Part shown: positions 1-9,355 of the stretch, in pieces
How positions within the stretch are numbered: position 1 is the stretch's first letter
Layout: each line of letters begins with the position of its first letter
Assembly (NCBI RefSeq): GCF_900156435.1
Contig: NZ_FTPQ01000001.1
Coordinates: 744,001 to 808,000 of the forward strand
Direction: 5' to 3'
Length of the DNA stretch: 64,000 nt
Origin: Microbacterium sp. RU1D
Lineage (GTDB): Bacteria > Actinomycetota > Actinomycetes > Actinomycetales > Microbacteriaceae
Program-made: the position numbers and the translations under genes
Notes under the pieces: generated by a model
The model's database searches: none
What the model was told of the DNA's origin: nothing
Seen by the model: only the letters and a program-made list of their open reading frames with translations

Positions 1-53
1 CCTTCGTGGAGTGCGCGGACCTGTGGTCGGGCGCCGACCACGACGTGCGCTGA
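1..53 (+). CDS. 3' end of an unidentified protein
   Basis: The frame beginning at base 3 is open to a TGA at 51-53 and encodes the last 16 residues FVECADLWSGADHDVR. Codon use (GTG, GAG, GCG, GAC, CTG) matches genuine genes of this genome. The fragment is too short to assign. It lies directly upstream of a sugar ABC transporter on the same strand, so a sugar-related enzyme would fit the context, but that is only inference. Confidence 0.5.
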   Translation, partial: FVECADLWSGADHDVR

Positions 54-289
54 CGCGGGCCGTCCGCCGCGCGTCCTGCGGTTCCCGACCGATCGGTCAC
101 GGTCCGGTCACGGCCGTGGAGGTATTTTGACGTGGCTATAGACAAAACCCCCTCGGGTGGATATTTTTTCGGAGCCGTCATAATTCGACGGACCAGAGTG
201 CCGGGACGACGACGTACCCGATCCGACGCCGGGGAGGGCGCGGGTACGGACCAGAGGGTCCCTGCTGTTCAGAGAGGAACGCAGATCAC
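54..289 (+). promoter_or_regulatory. Leader and promoter region of the chvE-mmsA-mmsB operon
   Basis: This gene-free stretch holds a perfect 12-bp palindrome GACCGATCGGTC (87-98), then an AT-rich island (about 121-186) that is rare in this genome. The island contains TTGACG (127-132), TATAGA (137-142) and CATAAT (177-182) as candidate promoter boxes. A further dyad GGACC-AGAG-GGTCC lies at 248-261, and GGACCAGAG occurs twice (190-198 and 248-256). The chvE Shine-Dalgarno (GAGAGGAA) follows. The neighbouring ROK regulator is the likely ligand-responsive factor. Which box is used cannot be decided by eye. Confidence 0.5.
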
Positions 290-1408
290 ATGCTGAAGAA
301 AATCCTGACCGGTGCGGCCATCGCCGCACTCGCGGTGGGCCTCGGAGCCTGCAGCTCGACGCGCCCCGCGGACGGCGGCGGAGACGCCGCCGGCGCGAGC
401 GGCGACTGCAACGTCGGCATCGCGATGCCGACCCGCAGCCTCGAGCGCTGGATCAACGACGGTGAGCAGCTGCAGAAGAAGCTGCAGGACGCCGGCTGCA
501 CGGTCGACCTGCAGTACGCCGACAACAAGACCGACCAGCAGATCAGCCAGATCCAGAACCAGATCTCGGGTGGGGCGAAGATCCTCGTCATCGCCGCGAT
601 CGACGGCTCGACGCTCGGTCCCGTCCTCGAGGAGGCGAAGTCGCAGAACGCCACCGTCATCGCCTACGACCGTCTCATCAACGGCAGCGAGAACGTGGAC
701 TACTACGCCACCTTCGACAACTACAAGGTCGGCACCCTGCAGGGCCAGTACATCGAGGAGCAGCTGGGTCTGAAGGACGGCAAGGGTCCCTTCAACCTCG
801 AGCCCTTCGCCGGCAGCCCCGATGACAACAACGCCAAGTTCTTCTTCGCCGGCGCCTGGGACGTCCTCCAGCCCTACGTCGAGAAGGGCCAGCTGGTCGT
901 GCCCAGCGGCAAGTCGCCCGCCAACGACGACGCGTGGGCGTCGATCGGCATCCAGGGCTGGGCCTCCGACAAGGCCCAGGCCGAGATGGACAACCGCCTC
1001 TCGTCGTTCTACGGCGACGGCAAGAAGGTCAACGTCGTGCTCTCGCCCAACGACAGCCTCGCCATCGGTATCGAGGCGTCGCTGAAGTCGGCCGGCTACA
1101 CCGCCGGAGCGGACTACCCGATCATCACGGGTCAGGATGCCGACAAGGCCAACGTCAAGGCGATCCTCGACGGGCTGCAGTCCATGACGGTCTGGAAGGA
1201 CACCCGTGCCCTCGGCGACCGCGTCTTCACGATGATCCAGGAGATCAAGGACGGCAAGGAAGTCGAGGTCAACGACACCGAGACCTACGACAACGGCAAG
1301 AAGGTCGTCCCCTCGTACCTGCTGACCCCCGAGGTCGTCGTCAAGGACGACGTGCAGTCCAAGCTCATCGACTCGGGCTTCCTGAAGGCCTCCGACGTCG
1401 GGCTCTGA
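290..1408 (+). CDS. chvE: Sugar ABC transporter substrate-binding lipoprotein, ChvE/MmsE type
   Basis: Predicted periplasmic-type sugar-binding lipoprotein (372 aa) that delivers monosaccharides to MmsA/MmsB. It begins with a lipoprotein signal: a basic MLKK, a hydrophobic stretch, and lipobox LGAC-S with the lipidated Cys near residue 21. A Ser/Gly/Asp-rich linker follows, then a two-lobe type I binding fold (NVGIAMPTRSLERWINDG, ILVIAAIDG, NDSLAIGIEASLKSAGY, ITGQDAD). The length fits the ChvE family, which binds xylose, glucose, galactose or arabinose, so the exact sugar is not settled. ATG is preceded by GAGAGGAA. It is the first gene of an operon with the ATPase and permease, separated from them by two strong hairpins that should raise its relative dose. 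Confidence 0.9.
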   Translation: MLKKILTGAAIAALAVGLGACSSTRPADGGGDAAGASGDCNVGIAMPTRSLERWINDGEQLQKKLQDAGCTVDLQYADNKTDQQISQIQNQISGGAKILVIAAIDGSTLGPVLEEAKSQNATVIAYDRLINGSENVDYYATFDNYKVGTLQGQYIEEQLGLKDGKGPFNLEPFAGSPDDNNAKFFFAGAWDVLQPYVEKGQLVVPSGKSPANDDAWASIGIQGWASDKAQAEMDNRLSSFYGDGKKVNVVLSPNDSLAIGIEASLKSAGYTAGADYPIITGQDADKANVKAILDGLQSMTVWKDTRALGDRVFTMIQEIKDGKEVEVNDTETYDNGKKVVPSYLLTPEVVVKDDVQSKLIDSGFLKASDVGL

Positions 1409-1416
1409 TCCCCATC

Positions 1417-1479
1417 GGCCGGGGCGGGCGTGCCCGCCCCGGCCCTCTCGCGGCGGGGCGGGTTCGCCCGCCCCGCCGC
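1417..1479 (+). terminator. Two tandem perfect hairpins between the binding-protein and ATPase genes
   Basis: The first hairpin pairs 1417-1429 with 1432-1444 (13 bp, two-base loop). The second pairs 1450-1462 with 1467-1479 (13 bp, TTCG tetraloop). Both stems are nearly pure GC and have no U-tract. Their place just after the binding-protein stop suggests partial termination or 3'-end protection, so that more binding protein than ATPase or permease is made. Confidence 0.8.
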
Positions 1480-1525
1480 TCGATCCTCGCCGTCGCGGCG
1501 AGGGAGCTGACGGAGGAAACACACC

Positions 1526-3055
1526 ATGACCGAACCGATCCTGCGCATGGCGGGGATCTCGAAGTCGTTCAACGGCGTTCCGGCCCTGGCCGACGTGTCT
1601 GTCGACGTGTACCGCGGCGAGGTCCACGCGATCTGCGGCGAGAACGGCGCCGGCAAGTCGACCCTGATGAAGGTGCTCAGCGGCGTCTACCCGGCAGGGA
1701 CGTTCGACGGCTCGATCACCCTCGAGGGCGAGCAGATGGACTTCCGCTCGATCAACGACAGCGAGGCCGCCGGCATCGTCATCATCCACCAGGAGCTGGC
1801 GCTCAGCCCCTACCTCTCGATCGCCGAGAACATCTTCCTGGGCAACGAGAAATCCAAGCGCGGCGTCATCGACTGGAACGCCACGAACACCGCCGCCGCC
1901 GACCTGCTCAAACGCGTCGGCCTGCGCGAGAACCCGGCGACCAAGATCTACGAGCTCGGCGTCGGCAAGCAGCAGCTGGTCGAGATCGCGAAGGCGCTGG
2001 CCAAGGAGGTCAAGCTCCTCATCCTCGACGAGCCCACCGCCGCCCTCAACGACGACGACTCGGCGCACCTGCTCGACCTGATCGACCAGCTGCGCACGCA
2101 GGGCATCACCTGCATCATCATCAGCCACAAGCTCAAAGAGGTGCTGCGCATCGCGGACCGCATCACCATCATCCGCGACGGGCGCACGATCGAGACGATG
2201 CTCCGCTCCGACCCCGAGACCGACGAGGGGCGCATCATCCGGGCCATGGTCGGCCGCGACCTGAACAGCCTCTTCCCGCCGCGCGAGCCCGACATCGGCG
2301 ACGAACTGTTCCGCGTCGAGAACTGGACCGTGCACCACCCCGTCGACACCGAGCGCGTCGTCATCCAGGACGCGTCGTTCATGGTCCGCGCGGGCGAGAT
2401 CGTCGGCTTCGCCGGTCTCATGGGCGCCGGCCGCACCGAGCTCGCGATGAGTATCTTCGGCCGCATGTACGGCACGGGCATCTCGGGCGAGGTCTACAAG
2501 AACGGTCGGCAGATCGACGTGCGGACCGTTGACGCCGCGATCAAGCACGGCATCGCCTATGCCACGGAGGACCGCAAGAAGTACGGCCTCAACCTCATCG
2601 GTGACATCCAGGTCAACGTCTCGGCATCCGCCCTGGCCCGCCTGGCCCGCCTCGGCGTCGTCGACCGCTACCGCGAGTACAAGGTCGCCGACTCGTACCG
2701 CTACAAGATGAACATCAAGGCGCCCAGCGTCGCCGCGATCACGGGACGCCTCTCCGGCGGGAACCAGCAGAAGGTCGTCCTGTCGAAGTGGATGTTCACC
2801 GGACCCGACGTGCTCATCCTCGACGAGCCCACCCGCGGCATCGACGTCGGGGCCAAGTACGAGATCTACGGGATCATCAACGAACTCGCGGCCCAGGGCA
2901 AGGCCGTCATCGTCATCTCGTCGGAGCTGCCCGAGGTCATCGGCCTCTCCGACCGCATCTACACCATCTCCGAGGGACGCATCACGGCCGAGGTCAGCCG
3001 TGACGACGCGACGCAGGAGACCCTCATGCGGCACATGACCGCCGGAAGGAACTGA
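1526..3055 (+). CDS. mmsA: Multiple-monosaccharide ABC transporter ATP-binding protein
   Basis: Cytoplasmic ATPase (509 aa) with two fused nucleotide-binding domains, as in XylG, GguA and RbsA. Domain 1 has Walker [10 protein letters not shown] (about residues 37-45), a signature-like LGVGKQQL and Walker [12 protein letters not shown]. Domain 2 has a degenerate Walker A ([10 protein letters not shown]), signature LSGGNQQK and Walker [13 protein letters not shown]. An asymmetric pair with one weakened site is normal for this family. ATG follows GGAGG at spacing 8. Its stop lies 5 nt before the permease start, so the two are almost certainly co-translated. Confidence 0.93.
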   Translation: MTEPILRMAGISKSFNGVPALADVSVDVYRGEVHAICGENGAGKSTLMKVLSGVYPAGTFDGSITLEGEQMDFRSINDSEAAGIVIIHQELALSPYLSIAENIFLGNEKSKRGVIDWNATNTAAADLLKRVGLRENPATKIYELGVGKQQLVEIAKALAKEVKLLILDEPTAALNDDDSAHLLDLIDQLRTQGITCIIISHKLKEVLRIADRITIIRDGRTIETMLRSDPETDEGRIIRAMVGRDLNSLFPPREPDIGDELFRVENWTVHHPVDTERVVIQDASFMVRAGEIVGFAGLMGAGRTELAMSIFGRMYGTGISGEVYKNGRQIDVRTVDAAIKHGIAYATEDRKKYGLNLIGDIQVNVSASALARLARLGVVDRYREYKVADSYRYKMNIKAPSVAAITGRLSGGNQQKVVLSKWMFTGPDVLILDEPTRGIDVGAKYEIYGIINELAAQGKAVIVISSELPEVIGLSDRIYTISEGRITAEVSRDDATQETLMRHMTAGRN

Positions 3056-3060
3056 CAGCA

Positions 3061-4281
3061 ATGGCCACCGCATCCACCCAGACGGTCGACGCGCCGACGC
3101 AACCGGGCCCGCGCCGTCGCGGCCTCCTCTCGCGCATCAACTTCCGTCAGTTCGGCATCCTCGCCGCACTCGTCATCATCATCGTGCTGTTCCAGGTGCT
3201 CACGGGCGGGCGCCTGCTCATGCCGGGCAACGTCAACAACCTGATCCAGCAGAACGCCTACGTGCTGATCCTCGCGATCGGCATGGTCATGGTGATCATC
3301 GCCGGCCACATCGACCTCTCGGTCGGTTCGGTCGTCGCGATGGTCGGCGCGATCGCCGCGATCGCGATGAACCAGTGGGGCCTGCCCTGGTTCGTCGCCG
3401 TGCTGCTCTCGCTCGTCGTCGGTGCCGTGGTCGGCGCCTGGCAGGGTTTCTGGGTCGCCTTCGTCGGCATCCCGGCGTTCATCGTCACCCTGGCCGGCAT
3501 GCTCCTGTTCCGCGGTCTCACGCTCGTGCTGCTCACCGGTGGCACGATCAGCGGCCTGCCCGACGGCTTCACCGCGATCGGTGCCGGCTGGCTGCCGCCG
3601 TTCCTCGGATACCTCGGAAACTGGGACTCGCTCACCCTCCTGCTCGGTGCGATCGCGTGCGTGCTGCTGATCGTCCAGCAGCTGCGCACCCGGGCGACGC
3701 TGCGCCGCCTCGAGCTGCCCCGTGAGCTCGCGTGGTCGTTCTGGCTGAAGAACGCCATCGCGGTCGTCGCGATCATGGCGGTCGCTTTCACCATCGCCGC
3801 CTACAACGGCACGCCGATCGTGCTGATCATCCTCGCCGTGCTGGTGCTGGCGTACACCTTCGTGCTCAACCGCACGACGTTCGGTCGCCACATCTACGCC
3901 ATGGGCGGCAACCTGTTCGCCGCCGTCATGAGCGGCGTGAAGACGAAGTGGGTCAACTTCTTCATCTTCGTGAACATGGGCGTGCTCGCGGGCCTCGCCG
4001 CGGTGGTCAGCACTGCTCGCGCCGGCGGCGCCGTGGCATCCGCCGGTCAGAACTACGAACTGGATGCCATCGCGGCGGTGTTCATCGGCGGGGCTGCCGT
4101 GCAGGGCGGTATCGGCACGGTCGTGGGCGCGGTCGTCGGCGGTCTGGTCATGGGCGTGCTGAACATGGGACTGTCGATCCTCAGCGTCGACGCCGCGTGG
4201 CAGATGGCCATCAAGGGCATCGTGCTGCTGCTGGCCGTTGCGTTCGACATCTTCAACAAGCGCCGCAACGGCGGTGTCTGA
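3061..4281 (+). CDS. mmsB: Multiple-monosaccharide ABC transporter permease
   Basis: Integral membrane permease (406 aa) of the XylH/GguB type that forms the channel for the MmsA ATPase. A basic N-terminal tail (RRRGLLSRINFRQFG) precedes many hydrophobic segments from about residue 30 to 400. The family motif GHIDLSVGSVVAMVGA lies near residue 83, and GRHIYAMGGN near residue 275. The protein is longer than RbsC-type permeases, as expected for the XylH branch. Five bases separate it from mmsA. A clear terminator hairpin follows the stop. Confidence 0.92.
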   Translation: MATASTQTVDAPTQPGPRRRGLLSRINFRQFGILAALVIIIVLFQVLTGGRLLMPGNVNNLIQQNAYVLILAIGMVMVIIAGHIDLSVGSVVAMVGAIAAIAMNQWGLPWFVAVLLSLVVGAVVGAWQGFWVAFVGIPAFIVTLAGMLLFRGLTLVLLTGGTISGLPDGFTAIGAGWLPPFLGYLGNWDSLTLLLGAIACVLLIVQQLRTRATLRRLELPRELAWSFWLKNAIAVVAIMAVAFTIAAYNGTPIVLIILAVLVLAYTFVLNRTTFGRHIYAMGGNLFAAVMSGVKTKWVNFFIFVNMGVLAGLAAVVSTARAGGAVASAGQNYELDAIAAVFIGGAAVQGGIGTVVGAVVGGLVMGVLNMGLSILSVDAAWQMAIKGIVLLLAVAFDIFNKRRNGGV

Positions 4282-4283
4282 CC

Positions 4284-4320
4284 GGATGGGGAGCGCGGCC
4301 CCCGGCCCCGCTCCCCATCC
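4284..4320 (+). terminator. Terminator hairpin after mmsB
   Basis: GGATGGGGAGCG (4284-4295) is the exact reverse complement of CGCTCCCCATCC (4309-4320), with a 13-base loop. It begins 2 nt after the mmsB stop and should close the transporter operon before the ROK gene. No U-run follows, as is usual in GC-rich actinobacteria. Confidence 0.8.
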
Positions 4321-4392
4321 ACCTCGCCGCGGCATCCGCTGCGTTTCTCGTCCAGGTGACTCCGATGGGATGATGGGGGAGGTGCTCCCCTC

Positions 4393-5604
4393 ATGACCCC
4401 TGCCGTGTTCGAGCCCGCGACCCCGCTCGCGCCCCCGGCCGGTCGTACGACGAACGACCTGATCCGGCAGCAGAACCTCGCGTCGGTGCTGTCGTTGCTC
4501 CATTCGCGGGGAGCGCTCTCACGCGCCCAGCTCGGCGCCACGACGGGTCTCAACCGGTCCACCGTGACGGGGCTCATCATGGAGCTCACCGAGCTCGGTC
4601 TCGTGCGCGAAGCGCCGAGCGGGGAGCGCACCGGCAAGGTCGGGCGTCCGACCCTCGACCTCGAGCCGGAGGACCACGTCGCCGCCCTCAGCGTGCGCGC
4701 CGAACCCCACGCGGTGACCGTCGCCCTCGTCGGCCTCGGGGGCGTCGTCCACGCACGACTGCGGCACGACACCGCCGGCGCGCCCTCGCCCCGGCGCTTC
4801 GTGCAGATCGTGGCGTCGTCGGTGGAGGCCATGCGCGCCGACATCGATCGGCACTACCGCGTGGTGGGCGCGGGCCTGGCCGTGCCGGGCCTGGTCAACG
4901 CCAACGGCTCGGTGCTGGTCTCGCCCACCCTCGGGTGGAAGCGCGACCCGGTCTCGGCCCGCCTCAGCGACGAGCTCGGGATGCCGGTGACCGCGGGCAA
5001 CGACGCGAGCATCGGGGCGCTCGCCGAATCGCGCTTCGGTGTCGGGGTGGGCGTCGGCAACCTGCTCTACCTCGGTGGCGCGATGCACAGCATCGGCGGC
5101 GGCCTCATCATCGACGGCACCCTGCTGCGCGGCACGTCCGGTTACGCCGGGGAGCTCGGACACACGGTCGTCGACCCGCGCGGTCGGGCGTGCGTGTGCG
5201 GACGTCGCGGATGCCTGGAGGCCGAGGTCAGCCTCGACATCCTCGAGCCGCTCCTGGGCCGTCGCAAGCTCGACGAGGACGAGCTCGACGTCGAGCTCGG
5301 CGTCGCACGCAACCCGCGCGTGATGACCGAGGTCACCCGTCAGGTCGAGATGCTGTCGCTCGCACTGACGAACTTCGTCAACGCCTTCGCCCCTGAGACG
5401 GTGGTGCTCTCCGGGTACCTCGGGGCGCTGCTATCGGTGAGCCGTGAGCGCCTCGCCGACGCCGTCCGCGTGCACCCCCTCGGCGCCGAGGGACGCACGA
5501 TCCGCCTCGAACGGGCGCACCTGCGCTCGCGTCTCATGCTCGTGGGGCCCGCCGAGCTCGCATTCGCCGATCTGCTGTCGAACCCGGCGGGCTTCCGGGG
5601 CTGA
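4393..5604 (+). CDS. ROK-family transcriptional regulator, XylR/NagC-like
   Basis: Predicted sugar-responsive repressor (403 aa). Residues 15-85 form a winged helix-turn-helix (DLIRQQNLASVLSLLHSRG, LSRAQLGATTGLNRSTVTG). The rest is a ROK sugar-kinase-like domain with the zinc signature CVCGRRGCLE (about residues 275-284) and the acidic/His motif GELGHTVVDP. ATG follows GGAGGTG at spacing 8. It lies just downstream of the chvE-mmsAB operon in the same direction but behind a terminator, so it probably has its own promoter and represses the transporter in the absence of its sugar. The effector is not predictable from sequence. Confidence 0.88.
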   Translation: MTPAVFEPATPLAPPAGRTTNDLIRQQNLASVLSLLHSRGALSRAQLGATTGLNRSTVTGLIMELTELGLVREAPSGERTGKVGRPTLDLEPEDHVAALSVRAEPHAVTVALVGLGGVVHARLRHDTAGAPSPRRFVQIVASSVEAMRADIDRHYRVVGAGLAVPGLVNANGSVLVSPTLGWKRDPVSARLSDELGMPVTAGNDASIGALAESRFGVGVGVGNLLYLGGAMHSIGGGLIIDGTLLRGTSGYAGELGHTVVDPRGRACVCGRRGCLEAEVSLDILEPLLGRRKLDEDELDVELGVARNPRVMTEVTRQVEMLSLALTNFVNAFAPETVVLSGYLGALLSVSRERLADAVRVHPLGAEGRTIRLERAHLRSRLMLVGPAELAFADLLSNPAGFRG

Positions 5605-5714
5605 CCGCCGCTCCCGGCCACCCCGCGACGCACGGGGCGGGCGATCGTTTTCGCCCATGCCTTCACCCGCTCTGCGGCGGGGGCGTGCTCCACCGCGGCG
5701 CGACACGGGCGGGT

Positions 5715-6821
5715 TCAGCGGGTGAGGGCGTCCCGATACGCATCGAGGGTGCGCAGCGCCATGAACCGCCAGGAGTACATCTCGGCGCGACGACGGCCGC
5801 GTTCCCGCATCTCATCGGCCAACGCGGCGTCGGTGACCACGCGCGCCAGGGCGCTGGTGAGGGACGAGACCTCGGAGGGATCGAAGTAGAGCGCCGCGTC
5901 GCCGTAGACCTCGGGGAGGCAGGTCGCATCGCTGCTGACCACGGGACAGCCGTGTCGCATGGCTTCCAGTCCCGGTAATCCGAATCCCTCGAAGAACGAC
6001 GGGAAGGCGTAGACCGCAGCCTCCTCGTACAGCCACCGCAGCTGCCCGTCGCTGACGAACCCGGCGAAATACACGGCGGCGCGCTCGCGGTCGCCGAGGC
6101 CGTCGATGAGTCGCGCTCCGTCGTCGTCGATCTTCCCGGCGACGACCAGGCCCAGGTCGCGGCCGGTGGTCTCCCGCAGGTCGGCCACGGCGTCGACCAG
6201 TCGCGCGAGGTTCTTGTACGGCTCCTGCCGTCCGACGTAGAGCACGAACCGCGAGAAGGGTGTGTCGATCGCCGTGGCGGCATCCGGGATCGGGTCGGCC
6301 GCGGGGTAGGTGACGTACAGGCTGTCGGGGCGCGTCCGGGTGAAGGCGACGAGGTCGCGGCCGCCGTGCGCGCTGATGACGACGTTCACGCGCGAGCGGT
6401 GGGCGGTGATCACGAACGCCGCCGCCCCGATCAGGCGTTTCACGGCCGACACCGCCCAGTGCTTCTTGCGGTTGCGCACCTTGAGGAGAGTCATGTCGAG
6501 GAAGGTGGTCACGCGGCGGACCCCGAGGATCAGCGGTTGCTGGGGCATCGCGAAGTGCACGAGGTCGGGGCGCAACGCGCGCAGCTCGCGTGCGAACACC
6601 GTCTGCTCGCGCCAGGAGAAGTACGGAGTGTCGGTCGCGACCTTCTCGAAGCGCGGGTTCGCGGGCTCCCACTCGTCGAAGCGATCGTGCGGCAGGACGA
6701 TCGTGTACCGGTGGTCGGTGTCGAGCAGCGCGAGGTGCTCGATGAGGGTGCGCGTGTAGCGACCGGTGGAGGTGAACATCGAACGGGCATCGATCACGAT
6801 GTGCGGGCGCGGGTCATCCAC
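5715..6821 (-). CDS. Glycosyltransferase family 4 (mannosyltransferase-like)
   Basis: GT-B glycosyltransferase (368 aa) that probably transfers a sugar from a nucleotide donor during cell-surface glycan assembly. The acceptor half starts with IVIDARSMFTSTGRYTR. The donor-binding half contains VGRQEPYKNLARLVDAV and the E-x7-E type stretch EGFGLPGLEAMRHGCPVV. I chose GTG at 6821 because a -10 box TAATCT lies at 6856-6851, giving a short leader with GAGATGAGG before this GTG. The in-frame ATG at 6911 would then lie upstream of the transcript. It diverges from the other polysaccharide genes. The sugar and linkage are unknown. Confidence 0.85.
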   Translation of the reverse strand: MDDPRPHIVIDARSMFTSTGRYTRTLIEHLALLDTDHRYTIVLPHDRFDEWEPANPRFEKVATDTPYFSWREQTVFARELRALRPDLVHFAMPQQPLILGVRRVTTFLDMTLLKVRNRKKHWAVSAVKRLIGAAAFVITAHRSRVNVVISAHGGRDLVAFTRTRPDSLYVTYPAADPIPDAATAIDTPFSRFVLYVGRQEPYKNLARLVDAVADLRETTGRDLGLVVAGKIDDDGARLIDGLGDRERAAVYFAGFVSDGQLRWLYEEAAVYAFPSFFEGFGLPGLEAMRHGCPVVSSDATCLPEVYGDAALYFDPSEVSSLTSALARVVTDAALADEMRERGRRRAEMYSWRFMALRTLDAYRDALTR

Positions 6822-7109
6822 AGGGGCCTCATCTCGAACCGGGACTCCGCAGATTATGGTCGCCGGTCGCCCGTCGAGAGCGGGGAGTCCATGAGCGGCC
6901 GCCGCGCGCATATCGGGTGATGCTGCAGATGAAGTTCGGATCCGAGCCGTCTCGCGGGACGTCTCTAGGATGCCGCGGGCGTTCGCGCGAGGCCGAGAAC
7001 GGCCGACGGGAGCGGGCCGATCGTGCCGGGCCTCCGCGGGGCGTTGGTAGCGTCCCCGGGGCGCCCGCGGACCGCGTGCGTCGATCGACTGTCGCGCGAG
7101 GAGACACAC
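6822..7109. promoter_or_regulatory. Divergent promoter region of the polysaccharide genes
   Basis: This 288-bp gap separates two divergent glycosyltransferase genes. On the minus strand TAATCT (6856-6851) serves the leftward gene. On the plus strand the only clear signal is the Shine-Dalgarno GCGAGGAG (7096-7103) for the rightward gene. I see no small gene, repeat or strong dyad in the rest. Confidence 0.45.
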
Positions 7110-8336
7110 ATGCGGATCGTCAGCGTCATGGCGCACGTCCCGTACGCAGGCATCCCCCATGCGGGCGGCCAGTACGTCCTGGCCCACCTGCGCGCGCTGC
7201 GGGCGCTCGGGCACGAGGTCACCGTGATCGCCCCCGGCTGGCGGGGGAACGCGGACGGGGCGCGTCTGCTGAGGAGCGAACTCGACGTCGAGGTGCTCGT
7301 GTGCGGGCCGACGACGGCGGGGCGATGGTCTCGGTGGGTCGACACGCAGCAGATCCGCGTGTTCCCCGTGCGCCCCCCGCTGCGCCACCGTCGTGCGATC
7401 CTCACGTCTCCGGAGGTTCGCGCGGCCGTCGCTCGTGCCGACCTCATCGAGGCGCACTGGACCGAGATGGGGTGGATCACCCGGGCGCTGCGACGCTCGA
7501 GTCCCCGCGTGCGTCGAGTGGTCATCGCCCAGGACATGATCGTCCAGACCTACGAGCGCATCTTCGCCGGAACGCGCAGGGGCTCGTTCTCCTGGCTGCT
7601 CGGACTGTGGCGCAACCTCAGCGTGCGGCGAGACGAGGGACGCCTGTACCGGTCGATGGACACCGTCGTCGTGTTCAGTGAGAAGGACGCCCGTTACGTG
7701 CGCCGCCTGGGCGTCGGTGCGGAAGACGTCGTGGTGCTGCGGCCTCCGTTCCCCGGCGGGGTCGAGAGCCGTATGCCCGTCGGTCACGGTGGCTCGGCGA
7801 CCGTGCTGTTCGTCGGCGCGTTCTTCCGCGACGTCAATCAGCAGGCGGCGGAGTGGCTGATCGAGGAGATCGTCCCGCTCGTCCGCGCCGAGCGTCGCGA
7901 CGTCCGTTTCGTGCTCGCGGGTGCCGGACCCACCGAGAGCATGCTGGCGGCGGCCGCTGCCGACCCGCTGATCGAGGTGACGGGCGAAGTGGCCTCCCTC
8001 GAGCCCTTCTACGACGCGGCCACCGCGGTCGTCGTTCCCCTACGGATGGGCGCGGGCCTGAAATTCAAGACGGTCGAGGCGATGATGCGGGGGATCCCGG
8101 TCGTCTCGACGGCGGTCGGGGCGGAGGGGCTGACGGGGGAGGGTGAGACGGCGGGCCTCGTCGTCGTCGACGAGGCGCAGGGCATCGCGTCGGCGCTGCT
8201 GCGTGTGCTGGCCGATCCGGTCGCGGCGTGGGACGCGGCGCGCTCCACGCGCGAGTGGGCGCAGTCGGCGTTCTCGATGCAGACCTACCCCGCGCGTCTG
8301 CAGGACGCTCTGCGCGGAAGAGCGGCCGAGCGGTGA
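7110..8336 (+). CDS. Glycosyltransferase family 4
   Basis: GT-B glycosyltransferase (408 aa). The N-terminus (MRIVSVMAHVPYAGIPHAGG) is the usual Rossmann strand and glycine loop of the acceptor domain. The C-terminal half holds VLFVGAFFRDVNQQAAEWL, FVLAGAGPT and the donor-site motif GLKFKTVEAMMRGIPVV. ATG at 7110 follows GCGAGGAG, and an upstream in-frame extension lacks sequence support. The next gene begins on its stop codon (GTGA overlap), so the two are translationally coupled. A role in exopolysaccharide or wall-glycan assembly is inferred from neighbours. Confidence 0.87.
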   Translation: MRIVSVMAHVPYAGIPHAGGQYVLAHLRALRALGHEVTVIAPGWRGNADGARLLRSELDVEVLVCGPTTAGRWSRWVDTQQIRVFPVRPPLRHRRAILTSPEVRAAVARADLIEAHWTEMGWITRALRRSSPRVRRVVIAQDMIVQTYERIFAGTRRGSFSWLLGLWRNLSVRRDEGRLYRSMDTVVVFSEKDARYVRRLGVGAEDVVVLRPPFPGGVESRMPVGHGGSATVLFVGAFFRDVNQQAAEWLIEEIVPLVRAERRDVRFVLAGAGPTESMLAAAAADPLIEVTGEVASLEPFYDAATAVVVPLRMGAGLKFKTVEAMMRGIPVVSTAVGAEGLTGEGETAGLVVVDEAQGIASALLRVLADPVAAWDAARSTREWAQSAFSMQTYPARLQDALRGRAAER

Positions 8337-9340
8337 ACGAGAACGCACGCGCCGCGGTCATCATCCCGAACTGGAACGGGCGGGAGGACCTGCCCGGGTG
8401 CCTCGACTCGCTCCGAGGGCAGAGCGTCCCGGTCGATGTCGTGGTCGTCGAGAACGGGTCGACGGACGGGTCCCTCGAGATGCTGCGCGCGTCGTACCCC
8501 GAGGTGACCGTGCTCGTGCAGCCGATCAACCTCGGATTCGCCGGCGGGGTCAACGTGGGACTGCGGTACGCGATGCACCGCGGTCACCCCTTCGTCGCTC
8601 TGCTGAACAACGACGCGGTCGCCGCCCCCACGTGGATGGAGGAGCTCCTCGCCGAGATGGAGCGCGACGACAGCGTCGGGATGGTCGCGAGTTTCTTCGT
8701 CACGATGGACGGGGAGCGCATCGACAGCACGGGCGAGTGCTATTCGAGCTGGGGTCTGCCTTTCCCGCGGGGCCGCGGCGAAGCCCGCTCGGACGCCTAC
8801 GCCGAGCTCGTCGACGTGTTCGGGGCGAGCGGAGGGTCGACCCTGTACCGCAGCGGCATGCTGCGCGAGGTCGGGCTCTTCGACGAGGACTTCTTCGCCT
8901 ACTTCGAAGACGTCGACCTGAGTTGGCGTGCTCAGCTGCGGGGGTGGCGAGTGCGCCTCGCCCCGAGGGCCGTCGCGTACCACCGCATCGGGGCGACGAG
9001 CGAGCGCATCCCGGGGTTCACCACGTACCAGACGCTGAAGAACCTGCCGTGGGTCCTCATCAAGGACGTCCCCCGTGGGCTGCTCCCCACCGTCGCCCCG
9101 CGGCTCGCGCTCGCCTACGCGCTGACGTTCTGGCGCGCCGTGCTGGGTGGTCAGGCGGGAGTGGCGGTGAAGGGGGCGGCGGTCGCCGCTTCCAAGACGC
9201 CCAAGAAGCTGCGGCAACGGCGTGCGATCCAGCGGTCGCGGCGCATCGACGATGCGGCCGTGCGGTCTCTTCTCACGTGGGATCTGCCGCCGGGGTCGAC
9301 GAACCTGCGACGACTGCGCGCCTTCCTCGGATCGTCCTGA
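8333..9340 (+). CDS. Glycosyltransferase family 2, rhamnosyltransferase-like
   Basis: GT-A enzyme (335 aa) resembling rhamnosyl and galactofuranosyl transferases. Visible motifs are VIIPNWNGREDLPGCLDSL at the start, VVVENGSTDGS, the metal/nucleotide site LLNNDAVAAP and the acceptor-site acidic cluster FAYFEDVDLSWRAQLRGW. The GTG start overlaps the previous stop by 4 bases. A C-terminal hydrophobic segment (residues 245-275) followed by basic residues could anchor it to the membrane. It probably adds a sugar to a lipid-linked oligosaccharide together with its upstream partner. Confidence 0.86.
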   Translation: MNENARAAVIIPNWNGREDLPGCLDSLRGQSVPVDVVVVENGSTDGSLEMLRASYPEVTVLVQPINLGFAGGVNVGLRYAMHRGHPFVALLNNDAVAAPTWMEELLAEMERDDSVGMVASFFVTMDGERIDSTGECYSSWGLPFPRGRGEARSDAYAELVDVFGASGGSTLYRSGMLREVGLFDEDFFAYFEDVDLSWRAQLRGWRVRLAPRAVAYHRIGATSERIPGFTTYQTLKNLPWVLIKDVPRGLLPTVAPRLALAYALTFWRAVLGGQAGVAVKGAAVAASKTPKKLRQRRAIQRSRRIDDAAVRSLLTWDLPPGSTNLRRLRAFLGSS

Positions 9341-9355
9341 CGGGAGGCCTTCGGC

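Noticed and set aside
269..3073. Very long antisense frame (934 codons) over chvE-mmsA
   Set aside because: The translation is an Asp/Val/Arg/Gly-rich shadow of two certain genes, with no domain or Shine-Dalgarno. Such frames are expected at about 70% GC.
5605..5714. Terminator hairpin after the ROK gene
   Set aside because: Only short, mismatched stems can be drawn; none is convincing enough to list.
6822..6911. ATG at 6911 as start of the leftward glycosyltransferase
   Set aside because: A TAATCT -10 box at 6856-6851 places transcription start downstream of this ATG, and GTG 6821 has a Shine-Dalgarno.
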